From positions 4,650,001 to 4,714,000 of the forward strand of contig OY725490.1 in NCBI GenBank assembly GCA_963281255.1: 64,000 nt of DNA, read 5' to 3'. Numbering within the stretch: the first letter of the stretch is position 1; each line of letters starts with the position of its first letter. Positions 21,058-32,049 of this stretch are shown piece by piece. Under the pieces are notes generated by a model that saw nothing but the letters and a program-made list of their open reading frames with translations, did no database searches and was not told the origin of the DNA. Position numbers and translations under genes: made by a program. This stretch comes from Aphrocallistes beatrix (taxonomy: Eukaryota; Porifera; Hexactinellida; Sceptrulophora; Aphrocallistidae).

Positions 21058-21315
21058 GTGACATTGAGAAGAAGCAGTAGGGGCTTGTCATCAGCTAATT
21101 CGACGATTCATAATTAGTTCAACAACGGTGATATGGCGGTCTTTTTCTCCATCCAGTCAATTTCGATGCCATTCCTGCGGCTAACGGCGGTTCAAGGCAG
21201 CCTGCTCCGATTGTCATTTAACGACAACTCAACGAAATCGCTTGATTAACTCCTTCCTAATGGTTTATGAAAAGCTAGCATCCCAAACGACACAGCCACT
21301 TAATTATATACTCAT
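21058..21315. other. Less AT-rich stretch 3' of the decayed coding tract
   Basis: More balanced base composition than the neighbourhood, with words such as CATTCCTGCGGCTAACGGCG. It is probably the 3' continuation of the decayed tract, but no long frame survives. Confidence 0.35.
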
Positions 21316-21317
21316 TA

Positions 21318-21385
<68 letters not shown>

Positions 21386-21410
21386 ATTATTAAATTATTA
21401 TTATTATTAA
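21316..21410. repeat. (ATT)n microsatellite
   Basis: About 70-90 bases of near-perfect ATT repeats with two AAATT interruptions near the right end. 21411-22020 is AT-rich with nothing recognised except GCCACAACTATATTTTAGAAG-like unique sequence. Confidence 0.95.
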
Positions 21411-22020
21411 ATAACAAACTAACCTGCAATTACTTGTTAGTAGTCTGCTCTGGGTTTTGGAATTGCTCTTAACACAATTCTTGGCATTAGACATTCTGAT
21501 GTCTTTACATAATAAATAAAATTTAGATAATTTATTATCATATGGGGTATTATTTTCTACTTCGATAATAAATAGATTGATAATTATATATTTTATTCAC
21601 AATTTCGATTAGCATACTAAATGAACACCCCAAGAGGCAGAATAATTATTGTGGATGTCTCGCCACAACTATATTTTAGAAGACCTGGGCCCAATCTAAG
21701 GGGGAGGATATTGCTAAGTATATCCTCTCTACTTTTAGGAGTGGCAACAGTTAAAATAGGATATTTATGTTATAAGATGATAAAGTAATGATATTTTGTA
21801 GTTTTCACTTAGTTATATATTTTATTTGTACTGTTACTTAATAATTAAAAAAATGTAGGATTTCAATGAAAATTTCCAAAATATATGAAAAACTTGTTAT
21901 TTCCTTCGAAGAAAAAAGTGACGAAAACACTTGTAAAATGATTCAAAAATTAAAGATACATGGAGATAACCTTTATAAGAACTTTATAAAGCAAAAAAAC
22001 ACAACTCAAAAATTTTCAGA

Positions 22021-22455
22021 ATTTTCGTACATTGGATACCGATAAATCGTATCTATTTTGGGAGTCAATAATAATAAATCAGTAATAGTTCGACTAAATT
22101 TGCCTCAAAATTCAAATTCTACACACTCGATTTACTCATTTTATAGTCTTTCAACTCAATTACTCTATTTTAAAGCTAAAATATTTCAACCCGTGACACC
22201 TAGTGCCACTAACGCCATAATATGTATTGGCATCAATTTATGGTATGTGGCACAATGAAGTAAATGTTCAAATATTTATGTTGGAAATAGAGTAATTGAG
22301 TTGAAAGACTATACAATGAGTAAATCGAGTGTGTAGAATATGAATTTTAAACAAAATATAGTCAAACTGTTACTGATTTATTAATATTGACTCCCAAATA
22401 GATACGATTTATACAATTTGTATGGGCATTATTGGGGTGTACGAATACTTTCGGT
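22021..22455. mobile_element. Tc1-like palindromic MITE
   Basis: Long arms: AAATCGTATCTATTTTGGGA (22044) pairs with TCCCAAATAGATACGATTT (22390). ACACTCGATTTACTCAT pairs with ATGAGTAAATCGAGTGT. A central palindrome lies around GCGTTAGTGGC-type words. The right end ACTTTCGGTAGGGCTGTG resembles Tc1-like termini. The short ORFs on both strands are shadows of the palindrome. Confidence 0.7.
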
Positions 22456-22472
22456 AGGGCTGTGTATATATA

Positions 22473-22978
22473 CAAGCGCGCTTCGCTTGCTTGTACTGCT
22501 CCGCTGGCGGACACTGTGTCCTCCGGAGGCGCCCTGCGGGCGCCTGGTGTCACATTGATTAATTATAAGGGAGGTAACATCCCAAAATATGCATCTCCTA
22601 CTGCGTACTATCGATATCGCACGAAAAATCATCAAATTCGTCAATTTTAAAAGTTTTGATGTGTCATGTTGACGTCATCACAGAGTGATGAGTGTTCATT
22701 TTTTGATGATAGTTATATCACATGTGAGAAATATTTATACAGTATACACATTCTACTAAAATTTCAGCCTTCAAATGGCTGAGTTATAGCCGAAAAACTG
22801 AAATTTCTAATTTTAAAAAATGTGACAATGACGTCATAATTCCATGATGAGTCGACATTTTTATCTGAGCTCAGAACTTACTGGAGCCATAGCTAAAAGA
22901 CTCCTACATACCAAAAATCAGCTTTCTGCGCCTAGCAGTTTCTTCAATCAATTCGTTAAAGATAAATATATATATACA
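22473..22978 (-). mobile_element. HC Helitron-like element lacking its 5' terminus
   Basis: Hairpin end CAAGCGCGCTTCGCTTGCTT, GGCGGACACTGTGTCC, GGCGCCCTGCGGGCGCC. The body carries TTGACGTCATCACAG and CAATGACGTCATAATTCC and ends in the TA tract after CAATTCGTTAAAG. The next copy is inserted directly after it. Confidence 0.75.
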
Positions 22979-22979
22979 T

Positions 22980-23440
22980 ATTCGCTTGCATGCGCTGCGC
23001 GGCTGGCAGACACTTTGTGTCCGCCGGAGGTGCCACATGGGCGCCTGGGATCACATTAATTAATTATAACGAGGATAGCATCAATAAATACGTCTTTCCT
23101 ACTGTTATAATCGAATCGCACGAAAAATCACCAAATTTGTCAATTTTTAAAATTTTGAAGCGTAATGATGACGTCGTAACAGAGTGATGAGTCATCATTT
23201 TTTGATGATAGTGGTATGTTAGTATACAGATTCTATTAAAACTTCAGCCTTCTATCTCCTATAATGGTTGAGTTATGCTCGAATAACTGTATTGCTTAAC
23301 TTTTAAAAATGTCACAATGACGTCATAATTTCATGATGAGTCGACATTTTCGTCTGAGCTCCGAACTTGCTGGAGCCATAGCCAAAAGACTCCCACATTC
23401 CAAAAATGTATATATATATATACGTGTATATATATATATA
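22980..23440 (-). mobile_element. HC Helitron-like element, adjacent copy
   Basis: Hairpin ATTCGCTTGCATGCGCTGCG and GACACTTTGTGTCCGCC; GATGACGTCGTAACAG (one base off the usual palindrome) and CAATGACGTCATAATTTC. It ends in a TA tract where a Tigger-like MITE is inserted (23443-23631). Confidence 0.75.
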
Positions 23441-23442
23441 TA

Positions 23443-23631
23443 CAGTCGACTCCGCTTAATACGGTCACATCGGTCAGAGGACTTTTTGTCCCGATTAAGC
23501 GGAGAACCCTATTAACCGAAAATTCTTTTGTATTAACTTATATGTGTGAGAGCTATTCCAGTCCTGCCAAAAGTGACCCGATTAAGTGGTTGCCACGATT
23601 AAACAGTGATCCTATTAAGCAGAGTCGACTG
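23443..23631. mobile_element. Tigger/pogo-like MITE, 189 bp
   Basis: Ends CAGTCGACTCCGCTTAATAC and CCTATTAAGCAGAGTCGACTG are inverted, TA-flanked. Close relatives of the same length are at 35553-35740 and 62037-62224. Non-coding. Confidence 0.9.
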
Positions 23632-23639
23632 TATATATA

Positions 23640-24122
23640 TAACGAATTGATTGAAGAACCTGCCAGGCACAGAAGGCTGATTTTAGTCTTTTGGCGATGG
23701 CTCCACTAAGTTCTGACCTCAGACGAAAATGTCGATTCAACTTCGAATTACTAGTATGATATCATTGTCACCTTTTATAATTATAATATTCAGTTTTTGA
23801 CCGTAATTCAGCCATTTTGACTGATAGAAGGCTGAAATTTTAATTGAATGTGTATATTAATATATCTCACATATGTTACAACTCTCAGTAATAAATGATT
23901 ACTCTTCGCTCTGTTATGACGCCATCATTATGCTTAAAAATTATAAAAATTGACAACTTTGATGATTTTTCTAGCGATATCGATTATAACAGTAAGATTG
24001 CCGTATTTAGAGATGTTATCTACCATTTAATTACGTAATGTGAGCTTAGGCGCTCTGCGGACGCCTACGGTGGACACAAAGTGTCCGCCAGCCGCTCAGC
24101 GCAACCAAGCGATGCGCGCTTG
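23640..24122 (+). mobile_element. HC Helitron-like element, opposite orientation
   Basis: Starts in the TA tract with AACGAATTGATTGAAGAAC. It contains GAAAATGTCGATTCAAC, GCGATATCGATTATAAC and TATTTAGAGATGTTATC and ends with GCGGACGCCTACGGTGG, AAGTGTCCGCCAGCCGC and GCGATGCGCGCTTG. With 22980-23440 it forms an inverted pair around the Tigger-like MITE. Confidence 0.75.
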
Positions 24123-24494
24123 CTATTTTGAAGTAATAACTTCCTGCGAGTACAAGTGATGAGTGTAAAAATAGAAGTTTGAAATATAATTTGATATTCT
24201 ACACTTAATGTATTTTATATTTGAGTAGTAGTTTTGTTCGATTTTTGGCGCCTAAAACTCAGCCGATAAAAACCGTGTATTCACTAGGGCTCTAGCCCAT
24301 CCATGGTATCAATAACTTAGCTTGTGCCAGTGCCTTAGTGTATTAGAATTCTATGACTAAACTTAACTAAAGGTGCAAATACGTATTATGCTCTCCTATT
24401 ATGCTCTCCCGAATTAGTAGATAATTGAATCTTTGATTTCACATTTTGTAGTTGATTGACAATTCTTCTAGATTATTGAATGTGCAGGTTTCAA

Positions 24495-25950
24495 TATATA
24501 CAAGCATGCTTCGCTTGCTTGCGATCCGCGGCTTGCGGACACTGTGTCCGCAGAGTTGTTCAATGGGGCGCTTGGGGATATTAAAGAAACAATACACCGC
24601 TTTCTTGTCCTCTATTAAGTATGCTGAATGCCATTTGTCTACGGTTACATTAATGATTTCAGAACTGAATGTAAGACCATTTTAAATCTACAAGGTTCAC
24701 ATCACCAAAGATTATTATACTTGAATAATCCACTAATTTCAGTCCATGTCTTTAACAACAATTAAAGCGTGGTATATGCTATGATCAATTAATTCGATCA
24801 TTAAATAACTTTTAACATAGCCTTCTCAATATAAGGCCTGGTATCAAATTTACCATGGATGAAGTAGAAGATTAAAAATCTATCTGCTTAACTTATAAAC
24901 TATTTAATGCCCTCAAGACTGCCATTTCCTGATATAATCTACTCGTAAATCTAACAATGTAATTGAATTTAACTTTATTAAATTTCAATATCATTCAGAA
25001 CAACAATATTTCGTTTCAATTGTAACAAAATATGTTAAAATAACAGTAAAATCATAGACTACTTTAAGGAAGGACAGTATGCGTTCAATCTCGGGTCCTG
25101 GAACTTGGGTACATTGTGTATTATTAAAATCTCGTATTCCGCTCAAGTTAGACATGGGAAATGTATTATTGTAGAAAGTAGTATTTTTGGAGTCCTTTGG
25201 TCATGTTGGCTTACCTCAACTATGTGTGGAATGTGAATTATGTGACCTTTCACACCTATTTTTCACAGATTTAGCGGATTGCGAGATAAATCAATTTGGA
25301 TAAAACCTTGAATTAATGACAACCCCCGGCCCCAGCTCCATCTCAATTGGTCACTGTCTTCTTGAATGAGTTGTTCCGTCCCGTTCCAATTGTTTTTCAT
25401 CATATTCTCAGAATCATTAATTTTTTCAAATATAAATCTCGTCTGACTACTGGAACAGGTTCACAATTTACACGATCTGGGAAATAGTTACTCTACATCT
25501 GGAAAGAGAACAGTGGATATCGTGAAAATAGATAGTAAAGCAGCTAATAATAAATCAAAAGATATAGTTATAAGTCAAAAAGGTGTTAGAGAACTGCTTT
25601 TTAGTGGGCAAGGGTAAAATATTTATGAAATAATTAATAAAATATTAAACAAAAGGTTGACCGAAAGTTTGTGGAGCTTTTCTAAATTAAAAAAATTCGT
25701 ACTAAATAGTTGTGGTTTACTTATAATTCCCATCCACCACTTTACCTCTAGTCAAAATTTTGAGGTTGATACTAGGCCTTATATTGAGTAAGCTATGCTT
25801 TTAACAATCAAATAATTGACTCAAAATAGATATATTCAATCATTTATATGAAATAGAGCCGTGTGAATCCCAATATAAAAATCTGATAATTGATTGATTC
25901 TCACATGAACCAATGAATTTTAATCACAAATAGTCATTTTGGTTGTATGA
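24495..25950. repeat. Segment duplicated at 43190-43610, here with a foldback insertion
   Basis: From the hairpin remnant (ATGCTTCGCTTGCTTGCG, GACACTGTGTCCGCAGAG) through AAAGATTATTATACTTGAAT and CACATGAACCAATGAATTT, the order of words is the same as at 43190-43610. The only major difference is the 982-bp foldback at 24816-25797, so 43469-43475 (CTTGTAA) is the paralogous empty site of that insertion. Confidence 0.8.
24816..25797. mobile_element. Foldback element with exact 7-bp TSD CTTTTAA
   Basis: Left end CATAGCCTTCTCAATATAAG; right end CTTATATTGAGTAAGCTATG. CTTTTAA occurs immediately outside both ends (24809-24815, 25798-25804). No ORF. Best copy for defining the family boundaries. Confidence 0.9.
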
Positions 25951-26319
25951 ATAAGTTTGATCCTAATATATTTGCATTCTGGATTAATCGAATTTGATTG
26001 GTCAGCACATTTTTGTCACCTATCCCGGCGAGGTGTCAAGATATCGTTTAGATCTTCGCTTTCCCTTCTAGACTGATTATTAGTTACCTGTTTGCCAAAT
26101 TTCACATTTCTAGTACCTCCCAGTTCCTCAATCAATTTAAACAAACGAAAAAAAGGATTGCGTTTTATTATATAAGACATCAAGTTAGAATGATAAAATC
26201 GAAAATTTGAACATCAGTATTTATTGATTTTGTTTGAGTTTAATTCAATTTATTTTCCCTTAATTAGCAAAGAATTAATTTTATTAACACTATTTAATGT
26301 TGCTACAGTGTTCTATGCG
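25951..26319. promoter_or_regulatory. 5' region of the CMTR1 gene
   Basis: AT-rich region directly upstream of the CMTR1 ATG, probably promoter and 5' untranslated sequence. An upstream in-frame extension of 32 codons to 26224 exists but starts at TTG and is hydrophobic, unlike the CMTR1 N-terminus; I therefore start at 26320. The TTGCTACAG just upstream could be a splice acceptor of a 5'-UTR intron. Confidence 0.35.
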
Positions 26320-28908
26320 ATGAATACAACTTTCAAGTCGCAAAATCGAAATTGTAAAAGAAATGATTGTGAAAATGAGGATGACAAACATTTAACAAAG
26401 AAATCGAGGAATCTCGACGGGAAGAAAAAATTTGTTGAACCTTTTGTTGACACTGAAGACCTCACCTTTCAGAGCAGCCCAAGCCCAGATAGTTCTGAAA
26501 TTGAATATTCTTCATTAAAAAATCCTATACATCCATCTTCCAGTAATCTATCGTTTGATTCTTTTTCCAATCACTCGAAATTTTCTTCAATTCAAAATTT
26601 TAATCCTAGATGTGATCAAAACGATCTATTAACATCTCGTTATTCTCAAACTGTGGCTTCAATGATGCATAAAATGGGATATAAGGTTAGCAAAGGGCTT
26701 GGTTTAGAAGAACAGGGAATTACTGCTCCAGTGGAATATAAAAGTAGATTTGGGCGTGCTGGTATTGGTTTTTCCACCGAAATTGATAAATTTCACATTC
26801 CCAAAAATGAATTAATATTCTCTCTTAAAGGAAAATGGATATCATGTCCAAATGAAAATATTATTATTCCTCAGTTTAGTATTCATACTACTTCAAAATC
26901 GCAAGATATTCTTGACGCAGCTTATTATATTGACTCAAATGTTCTTTCCCAATTGATCAAGTGTAAATCTCTACTTGATATTTACCATGACAGAGAAGAT
27001 TTTCTATCTGCTCGAATAAGGTTTAATCCTTTTGAAACAATTGGTAAAGGAATTTTTCTCAATCGTGCTGCGATGAAAATGGCTAACATCGATGCAATGT
27101 TAGACTACCTATTGACTGATTGGTCTCAAGACTATTCTCCCATTGATATCTTTGACAAAGACATCGAAAAAACTCCATTTTATTTCGCTGATCTATGTGC
27201 TGGTCCAGGAGGATTCTCTGAATATATTCTATATCGACTTGGATTTAGGGCAAAAGGATTTGGATTTACTTTACGTGGAGATTGCGATTTTAAATTTGAT
27301 GACTTTCTTGCAGGAACCCCAGAAACATTTGAACCTAATTATGGTATTTTAGGAGATGGGGATATTACAAAGAATGAAAATATAATATCATTCCAAAAAT
27401 ATGTTTTCGAAGTTTCTAATAAATCTGGAGTTTCTCTTGTCATGGGTGATGGCGGTTTTAGTGTTAAAGGTCAAGAAAATAATCAAGAAATTATGAGTAA
27501 ACAGTTAATAATGTGTCAAATAATATGCGCGACATCTATATTAAAAGAAGGAGGCAATTTCATTTGTAAAACCTTTGATATATTTACACCTTTTAGCTTT
27601 AATTTGTTATACTTGATGTTTATCAGTTTTAGACGTATATCGATTTTAAAGCCATGTACTTCTCGCCCTGCAAATTCAGAACGATATCTTGTTTGCAATG
27701 GCTTCCGATTAAAAGAAGGAAAAGAGATATTTTCCTTATTGTTAGGGCTAAATACTAAGATCAACCAACTAAAATCAACTGGTGAAGAGGTTTCAAATTT
27801 TATGCCTAGTGCTTATAAATACCCTACCATTTTTAATGATTATATTATTTCATTAAATAACAGACTCGCAAAAGTTCAAATTATTGCTTTGAAAAAAATA
27901 CTTTCACACATAACAGAGGGGCATCAAAAAACTGTTTTTCATGAAAAAATGAAATGTTTTAGTCTATATGCCTGGCATGTGCCAAATATACCTCGTTCAA
28001 CTTTTAAGATTAAACAATGCAATCCCAACATTTATTTCGAAGAATTTTGCAGACGAACTAATATAACACCTTTTTCTCTATCCAATTCTGCTTATTCAAA
28101 ATTATCCTGCGATAATCTTGATAACCTATCTGAGATTTACTCTTGGTATTGTTTCCCAATTTATGGACTTAGATTAATATTACTTAGTCTTGGCAGAGAA
28201 AATGTCTTCTATTGGAATTGCCAAAATGTACCAGCCTCCTTTTCACATATTAGAAATATTATAGATAAAAAATTAGAAATTCCTTCGCGTACCATTCTTG
28301 AAGTGATGCTTATTGATACATATTCCTCTAATCTTCCTGATGGCGAATTTTTAGGTACACAATTATGGATTATGGATATTTATGCTATTGCGAATTATTT
28401 TATAAGCGATTGGCCACGTTCAAGAAAAATTAAATTAATTAAACATTTATATCAAGTGATACACAAACCCCTAATGAATCACATTGCGATGCGTCCTATT
28501 TTATCTTTTGAATTAACCGATCTTCCTAACCTCTTACAAAGTTTATGTTCTAATTTCTCACTTGATGAATCAGGGGCACATCCAAGACTAAAACTTATCG
28601 AAGATTGTTATGTTCCATTTCAAGGATTCTTTTTCATTCGTACTATCAGATATCCTTGGATATCCAGGCGTTCTAAAACTCATAAAAAAAATTATTATTT
28701 TAATACTAAGACAAACGTCAGTTCATTTGATTTTCCGTCAGATGCATCATTAGATTTAGTTTCTAGTTTAAAGAGTCGAATTGTGTGGAGCTGGGATGCA
28801 TCTAACAATGATTTATGTGCACTGCAGTACAAAAACGAGAAGGAGACATGTTCTAGAGGAGTTTTGTGTATACCAATTTTGTCTGAATTTATCAATAAAA
28901 GGTTATGA
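26320..28908 (+). CDS. CMTR1: Cap-specific mRNA (nucleoside-2'-O-)-methyltransferase 1
   Basis: An 862-residue intronless ORF. The family methylates the ribose 2'-OH of the first transcribed nucleotide (cap 0 to cap 1) in the nucleus, using SAM and binding RNA polymerase II through a WW domain. Order: low-complexity N-terminus with KKSR and KKK basic runs; G-patch about 109-151 (MHKMGYKVSKGLGLEEQG...GRAGIGF); Rossmann-fold methyltransferase with SAM loop FADLCAGPGGFSEY (289-302); catalytic K253 (NRAAMKMAN), D377 (GDGGFSV), K417 (FICKTFD) and E454 (ANSERY); a guanylyltransferase-like region; WW domain about 779-808 (YPWISR...NYYFN...FDFPSD). Human CMTR1 is 835 residues and its K239, D364 and K404 keep the same spacing. 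All motifs are intact, so it is probably functional. Complete absence of introns is notable beside the short-intron gene at 7 kb. Confidence 0.95.
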   Translation: MNTTFKSQNRNCKRNDCENEDDKHLTKKSRNLDGKKKFVEPFVDTEDLTFQSSPSPDSSEIEYSSLKNPIHPSSSNLSFDSFSNHSKFSSIQNFNPRCDQNDLLTSRYSQTVASMMHKMGYKVSKGLGLEEQGITAPVEYKSRFGRAGIGFSTEIDKFHIPKNELIFSLKGKWISCPNENIIIPQFSIHTTSKSQDILDAAYYIDSNVLSQLIKCKSLLDIYHDREDFLSARIRFNPFETIGKGIFLNRAAMKMANIDAMLDYLLTDWSQDYSPIDIFDKDIEKTPFYFADLCAGPGGFSEYILYRLGFRAKGFGFTLRGDCDFKFDDFLAGTPETFEPNYGILGDGDITKNENIISFQKYVFEVSNKSGVSLVMGDGGFSVKGQENNQEIMSKQLIMCQIICATSILKEGGNFICKTFDIFTPFSFNLLYLMFISFRRISILKPCTSRPANSERYLVCNGFRLKEGKEIFSLLLGLNTKINQLKSTGEEVSNFMPSAYKYPTIFNDYIISLNNRLAKVQIIALKKILSHITEGHQKTVFHEKMKCFSLYAWHVPNIPRSTFKIKQCNPNIYFEEFCRRTNITPFSLSNSAYSKLSCDNLDNLSEIYSWYCFPIYGLRLILLSLGRENVFYWNCQNVPASFSHIRNIIDKKLEIPSRTILEVMLIDTYSSNLPDGEFLGTQLWIMDIYAIANYFISDWPRSRKIKLIKHLYQVIHKPLMNHIAMRPILSFELTDLPNLLQSLCSNFSLDESGAHPRLKLIEDCYVPFQGFFFIRTIRYPWISRRSKTHKKNYYFNTKTNVSSFDFPSDASLDLVSSLKSRIVWSWDASNNDLCALQYKNEKETCSRGVLCIPILSEFINKRL

Positions 28909-29088
28909 TGATTTAGATTACTATTTTTCGAATTTTAGTATATCGTTGTTTTCAACCCCCATCAAACAATTTCTTTACTATCCTATCCATCAATTCCCTT
29001 TGATAATTTTAGACTCTAGTTTAAGGTAGTCTAGTATTAATTTAAGGAATCGTAACGGAATACCTATTAATGATAATATTAATTTATG

Positions 29089-29094
29089 AATAAA
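29089..29094 (+). terminator. Polyadenylation signal candidate AATAAA
   Basis: An AATAAA lies 181 bases after the CMTR1 stop; the intervening sequence has no other candidate as clear. The cleavage site cannot be fixed. Confidence 0.4.
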
Positions 29095-29334
29095 AGCGCT
29101 ATAGTATTTCTCATAGATTGCTACAAAGGTATGCTATGCTCCGAGCAACCTAGGTTGCTCGAGCTATTCTACGTAGCAACCCAGGCTGCACTATAATAAA
29201 ACCATTGTTTTATATCTTGAGATTCAAATTAAGTCCAAAGTAATTTTCGATTAAAGCAATGGTCGAGGATTAGGGGTAACGATACCTGTCTAGAATAAAA
29301 TAATATTAACGCAATTTTGAAATAAGTATAGCCA

Positions 29335-29530
29335 TAGCCTACTCTAATAATGCCTCACAGTAGACTGAAAATCATGGACTAGAGATGAAGTAATAGCCGA
29401 ATGGATTAATACACGATTAGCCTGAAATCGTTAACCATGCAGAATAGCCATTAAGAATGTATTACCAGCATATATAAACATGGTATCAAAGTACATATAT
29501 CCGTTGGAAAAATTTCGATTACACCAAAAT
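29335..29530. mobile_element. Foldback family fragment
   Basis: GCCATAGCCTACTCTAATAA, ATGTATTACCAGCATATATA and ATGGTATCAAAGTAC match the left arm of the CATAGCC foldback family; the right arm is absent. Confidence 0.6.
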
Positions 29531-29639
29531 TTTTTGGGTACAGATTACCCGCCGATGAGAACTAATCATTGAAGACATTTGTAGCAACAATTGAGTTATT
29601 TATATTTGTATTAAATTATAAATAAGTACTTATATATGT

Positions 29640-29815
29640 GCGATTCTACGATTTCCTAGTTTTGCGAAGTCGTCCACGATGTCCTCTATGTTGATTCGGG
29701 ACGATATTTCTCTGTTGATTGATAAAGTTCCAAGGTCTCCCAGCCTGTCATCGTCCATGACACTGCGTGAATATGTCTTTCTTACAGAAAATGCCTACGT
29801 TTCAGCTCATTTGGA
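29640..29815 (-). pseudogene. hAT transposase C-terminal (dimerisation) fragment
   Basis: Minus-strand translation gives SVRKTYSRSVMDDDRLGDL and then LSIN...INIEDIVDDFAKLGNRR. This matches the C-terminal motif of hAT transposases (R-STM..ERL..LA.LSI...II.DF). An in-frame TAG lies just upstream. It is distinct from the better preserved C-terminus at 30573-30767. No start and no catalytic part remain. Confidence 0.65.
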
Positions 29816-29874
29816 CACAAATGAATGACGCATGTATTCCTGTCGGTAATTGGTGCCCCCCCTGGCGCCGCCAC

Positions 29875-30195
29875 TGGTTCTATGCGCTATAACTCAGCCA
29901 TTTTAGGTGATAGAAGCCTGAAATTTTAAATTGATTGTGTACTATATCAATACATCTCAAATATGATTCAACTACCATCAAAAATGAAGACTCATCACCC
30001 TGTTATGACGTCATCATTCGATGATGAGTCGACATTTTCGTCTGAGGTCAGAACTTAGTGGAGACATAACCAAAAGGCTCCAAATTGCCAAAAATCAGCG
30101 TTCTGTTCCCGGCAGTGTTTCTAATTAATTTTCATTGCAGATATATATACGTACACAAATGAATATATGCACATTAATGATTTAATAGTAAGGAT
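29875..30195 (-). mobile_element. HC Helitron-like fragment, 5' side
   Basis: Contains TATAACTCAGCCATTTTAGG, GTTATGACGTCATCATTC, GATGAGTCGACATTTTCGTC and the end ATTAATGATTTAATAGTAAGGA. The hairpin side is missing. 30196-30398 has GGTGGCGCCGGCC-type words but no identified element. Confidence 0.65.
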
Positions 30196-32049
30196 ATTTT
30201 AACAGTTACTAGGGGCATATACGGTATCACTACTATAGTCCAGGGTGGAAGAAGCCCATTCACCAAAATTTTAAAAAGTGGGAAGGGATACTTTGTAGCA
30301 CCAAGATTAATTATATAATTATCACAGGGACACCTTGCGGATTCATTTCTATTTGGTGTCCAGACACCCCCGGTGGCGCCGGCCTGGGTATTCATATACA
30401 GGGCCGCCGATAGAATCAAAAGGCTCCGGGGCAGCTCGTATCGATTGGGCCCCCTCTATACAAAATTATAAAAGTTATGCGCAGCATAGTCGTATAATTT
30501 TGGTAAATAATAGAAGGGAATGATTGAAAGGGATGAGTATTAGAGTTAAATTAAGTATATAACGAATACCAACTAGACATTTAATAATGCCCTTCTCGCT
30601 TTCTCACGAGCAAAGGCTTTTATTACATCTCTAAAATCGATCTCTCTAGCTAGTTCAGACTCAATACTCAATCGAGCCAAACTGATCAATCGATCTTGTG
30701 ACATTATACTCCTCAGATAATTCTTGATTAGCTTGAGTTTGCTGAATGAAAATTCGAAGAGACACACAGAGATTTGGAACTATATTCTCCAACTTATAGG
30801 TAAGAATCTTGTTAAGTAATTCAAAAGGATTTAATTGTTTTTCTCCAAAGTTACCCAGATGAATGAGCTTTTTTAGATCAACCATTTCTATCCCGAGATC
30901 GTCCCCATTTATATCTTTCGTGTAAATATCTGCTAAAAAATTGGATTTTTCTATCAGCCCTTCTTCAGTTGTGCACAAATATTTCCACAAGAACGAAAAC
31001 TTTGATGATATCTGTTTTGTAGCCTCAAATCTATTTTTAAGTCCGCCAATTACACTATCAATTATTACATTGAATACATAGTTATTAAAATGAACTTCTT
31101 CCTCAGTATTTTGTCCAATTTCACTCAGATTTTCTTCATCAAATTTTGATTCATCGAAGAATCGCTTTTTCTTCCTTTGTCTTTCAAACTTAATTTCAAT
31201 ACCAAGATTATTTGCTACCTCTTTTGCTTCAGACAATATTCTTTTAAAATCTGAACGTAAATCTTGCAAGTTTTTTATCAGAATTTCAATGTTACTAACT
31301 TCCATATCAACTGTAGCATGTCTTGCCTGGATGATTTTGTTACTAGTATCAATAGGCGCTAAAGTCTTGAACCAGATTGATGACATTAGGATGCAACGGA
31401 AGGACGAGACATATGTAATAGCTCCATTCACTTCAGTTCTAGTTTTGGAGTTAAATTAAGCTCCAAGAGTTCTTTAAGTGCCTCTTTAATACCACTTAGG
31501 TTAGCTGCAAAAGGCTTCACACTGCTTATTCTCTCTGACCACCTAGTTCCAGATTGACTATGTAGGGATTCGTTGTGACAGTGTTTTTGGAGAATTTCCC
31601 ATCTTTTAGGACTGGAACTGAATATAGTATATAGATTGAATGGTACCAAAAACATTAATCGCTTCTAAACAACATTCTGCAGAATCGGTACCGCATAGAT
31701 TCAAAGTGTGACAACCACAAGGTGATAAAATGGCAAATGAATTATCTTGAATTACATGGCTTTGTACACCTTTGTATTTCCCCACCATGTTAGCACCATT
31801 ATCATATCCCTGTCCTCGGCAATCTGTTAACGGAATTTCATTTTATTTCAAAGTCTTTAAAATCAAACTGGCGATTGCAGATCCGGTTTTTTCACTGCAA
31901 TCAGCAAACGCAAGAAATCTCTCTACTATTTCAATTTGTCCCTGGTTTGATGTGAGATATCGAATGATGAAAGTCGTCTGTTCAACATGAGAATATTCAG
32001 GTGTTGCATCAACCATTATAGAATAATATTTTGCACTTGATCTCTCTAG

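Noticed and set aside
21316..21410. ATT tract as the tail of a retrotransposed copy
   Set aside because: The orientation does not clearly fit a poly(A)-like tail and no target duplication could be found; left as a microsatellite.
26224..26319. N-terminal extension of CMTR1
   Set aside because: It begins at TTG and is a hydrophobic AT-rich translation without family resemblance; the first ATG is at 26320.
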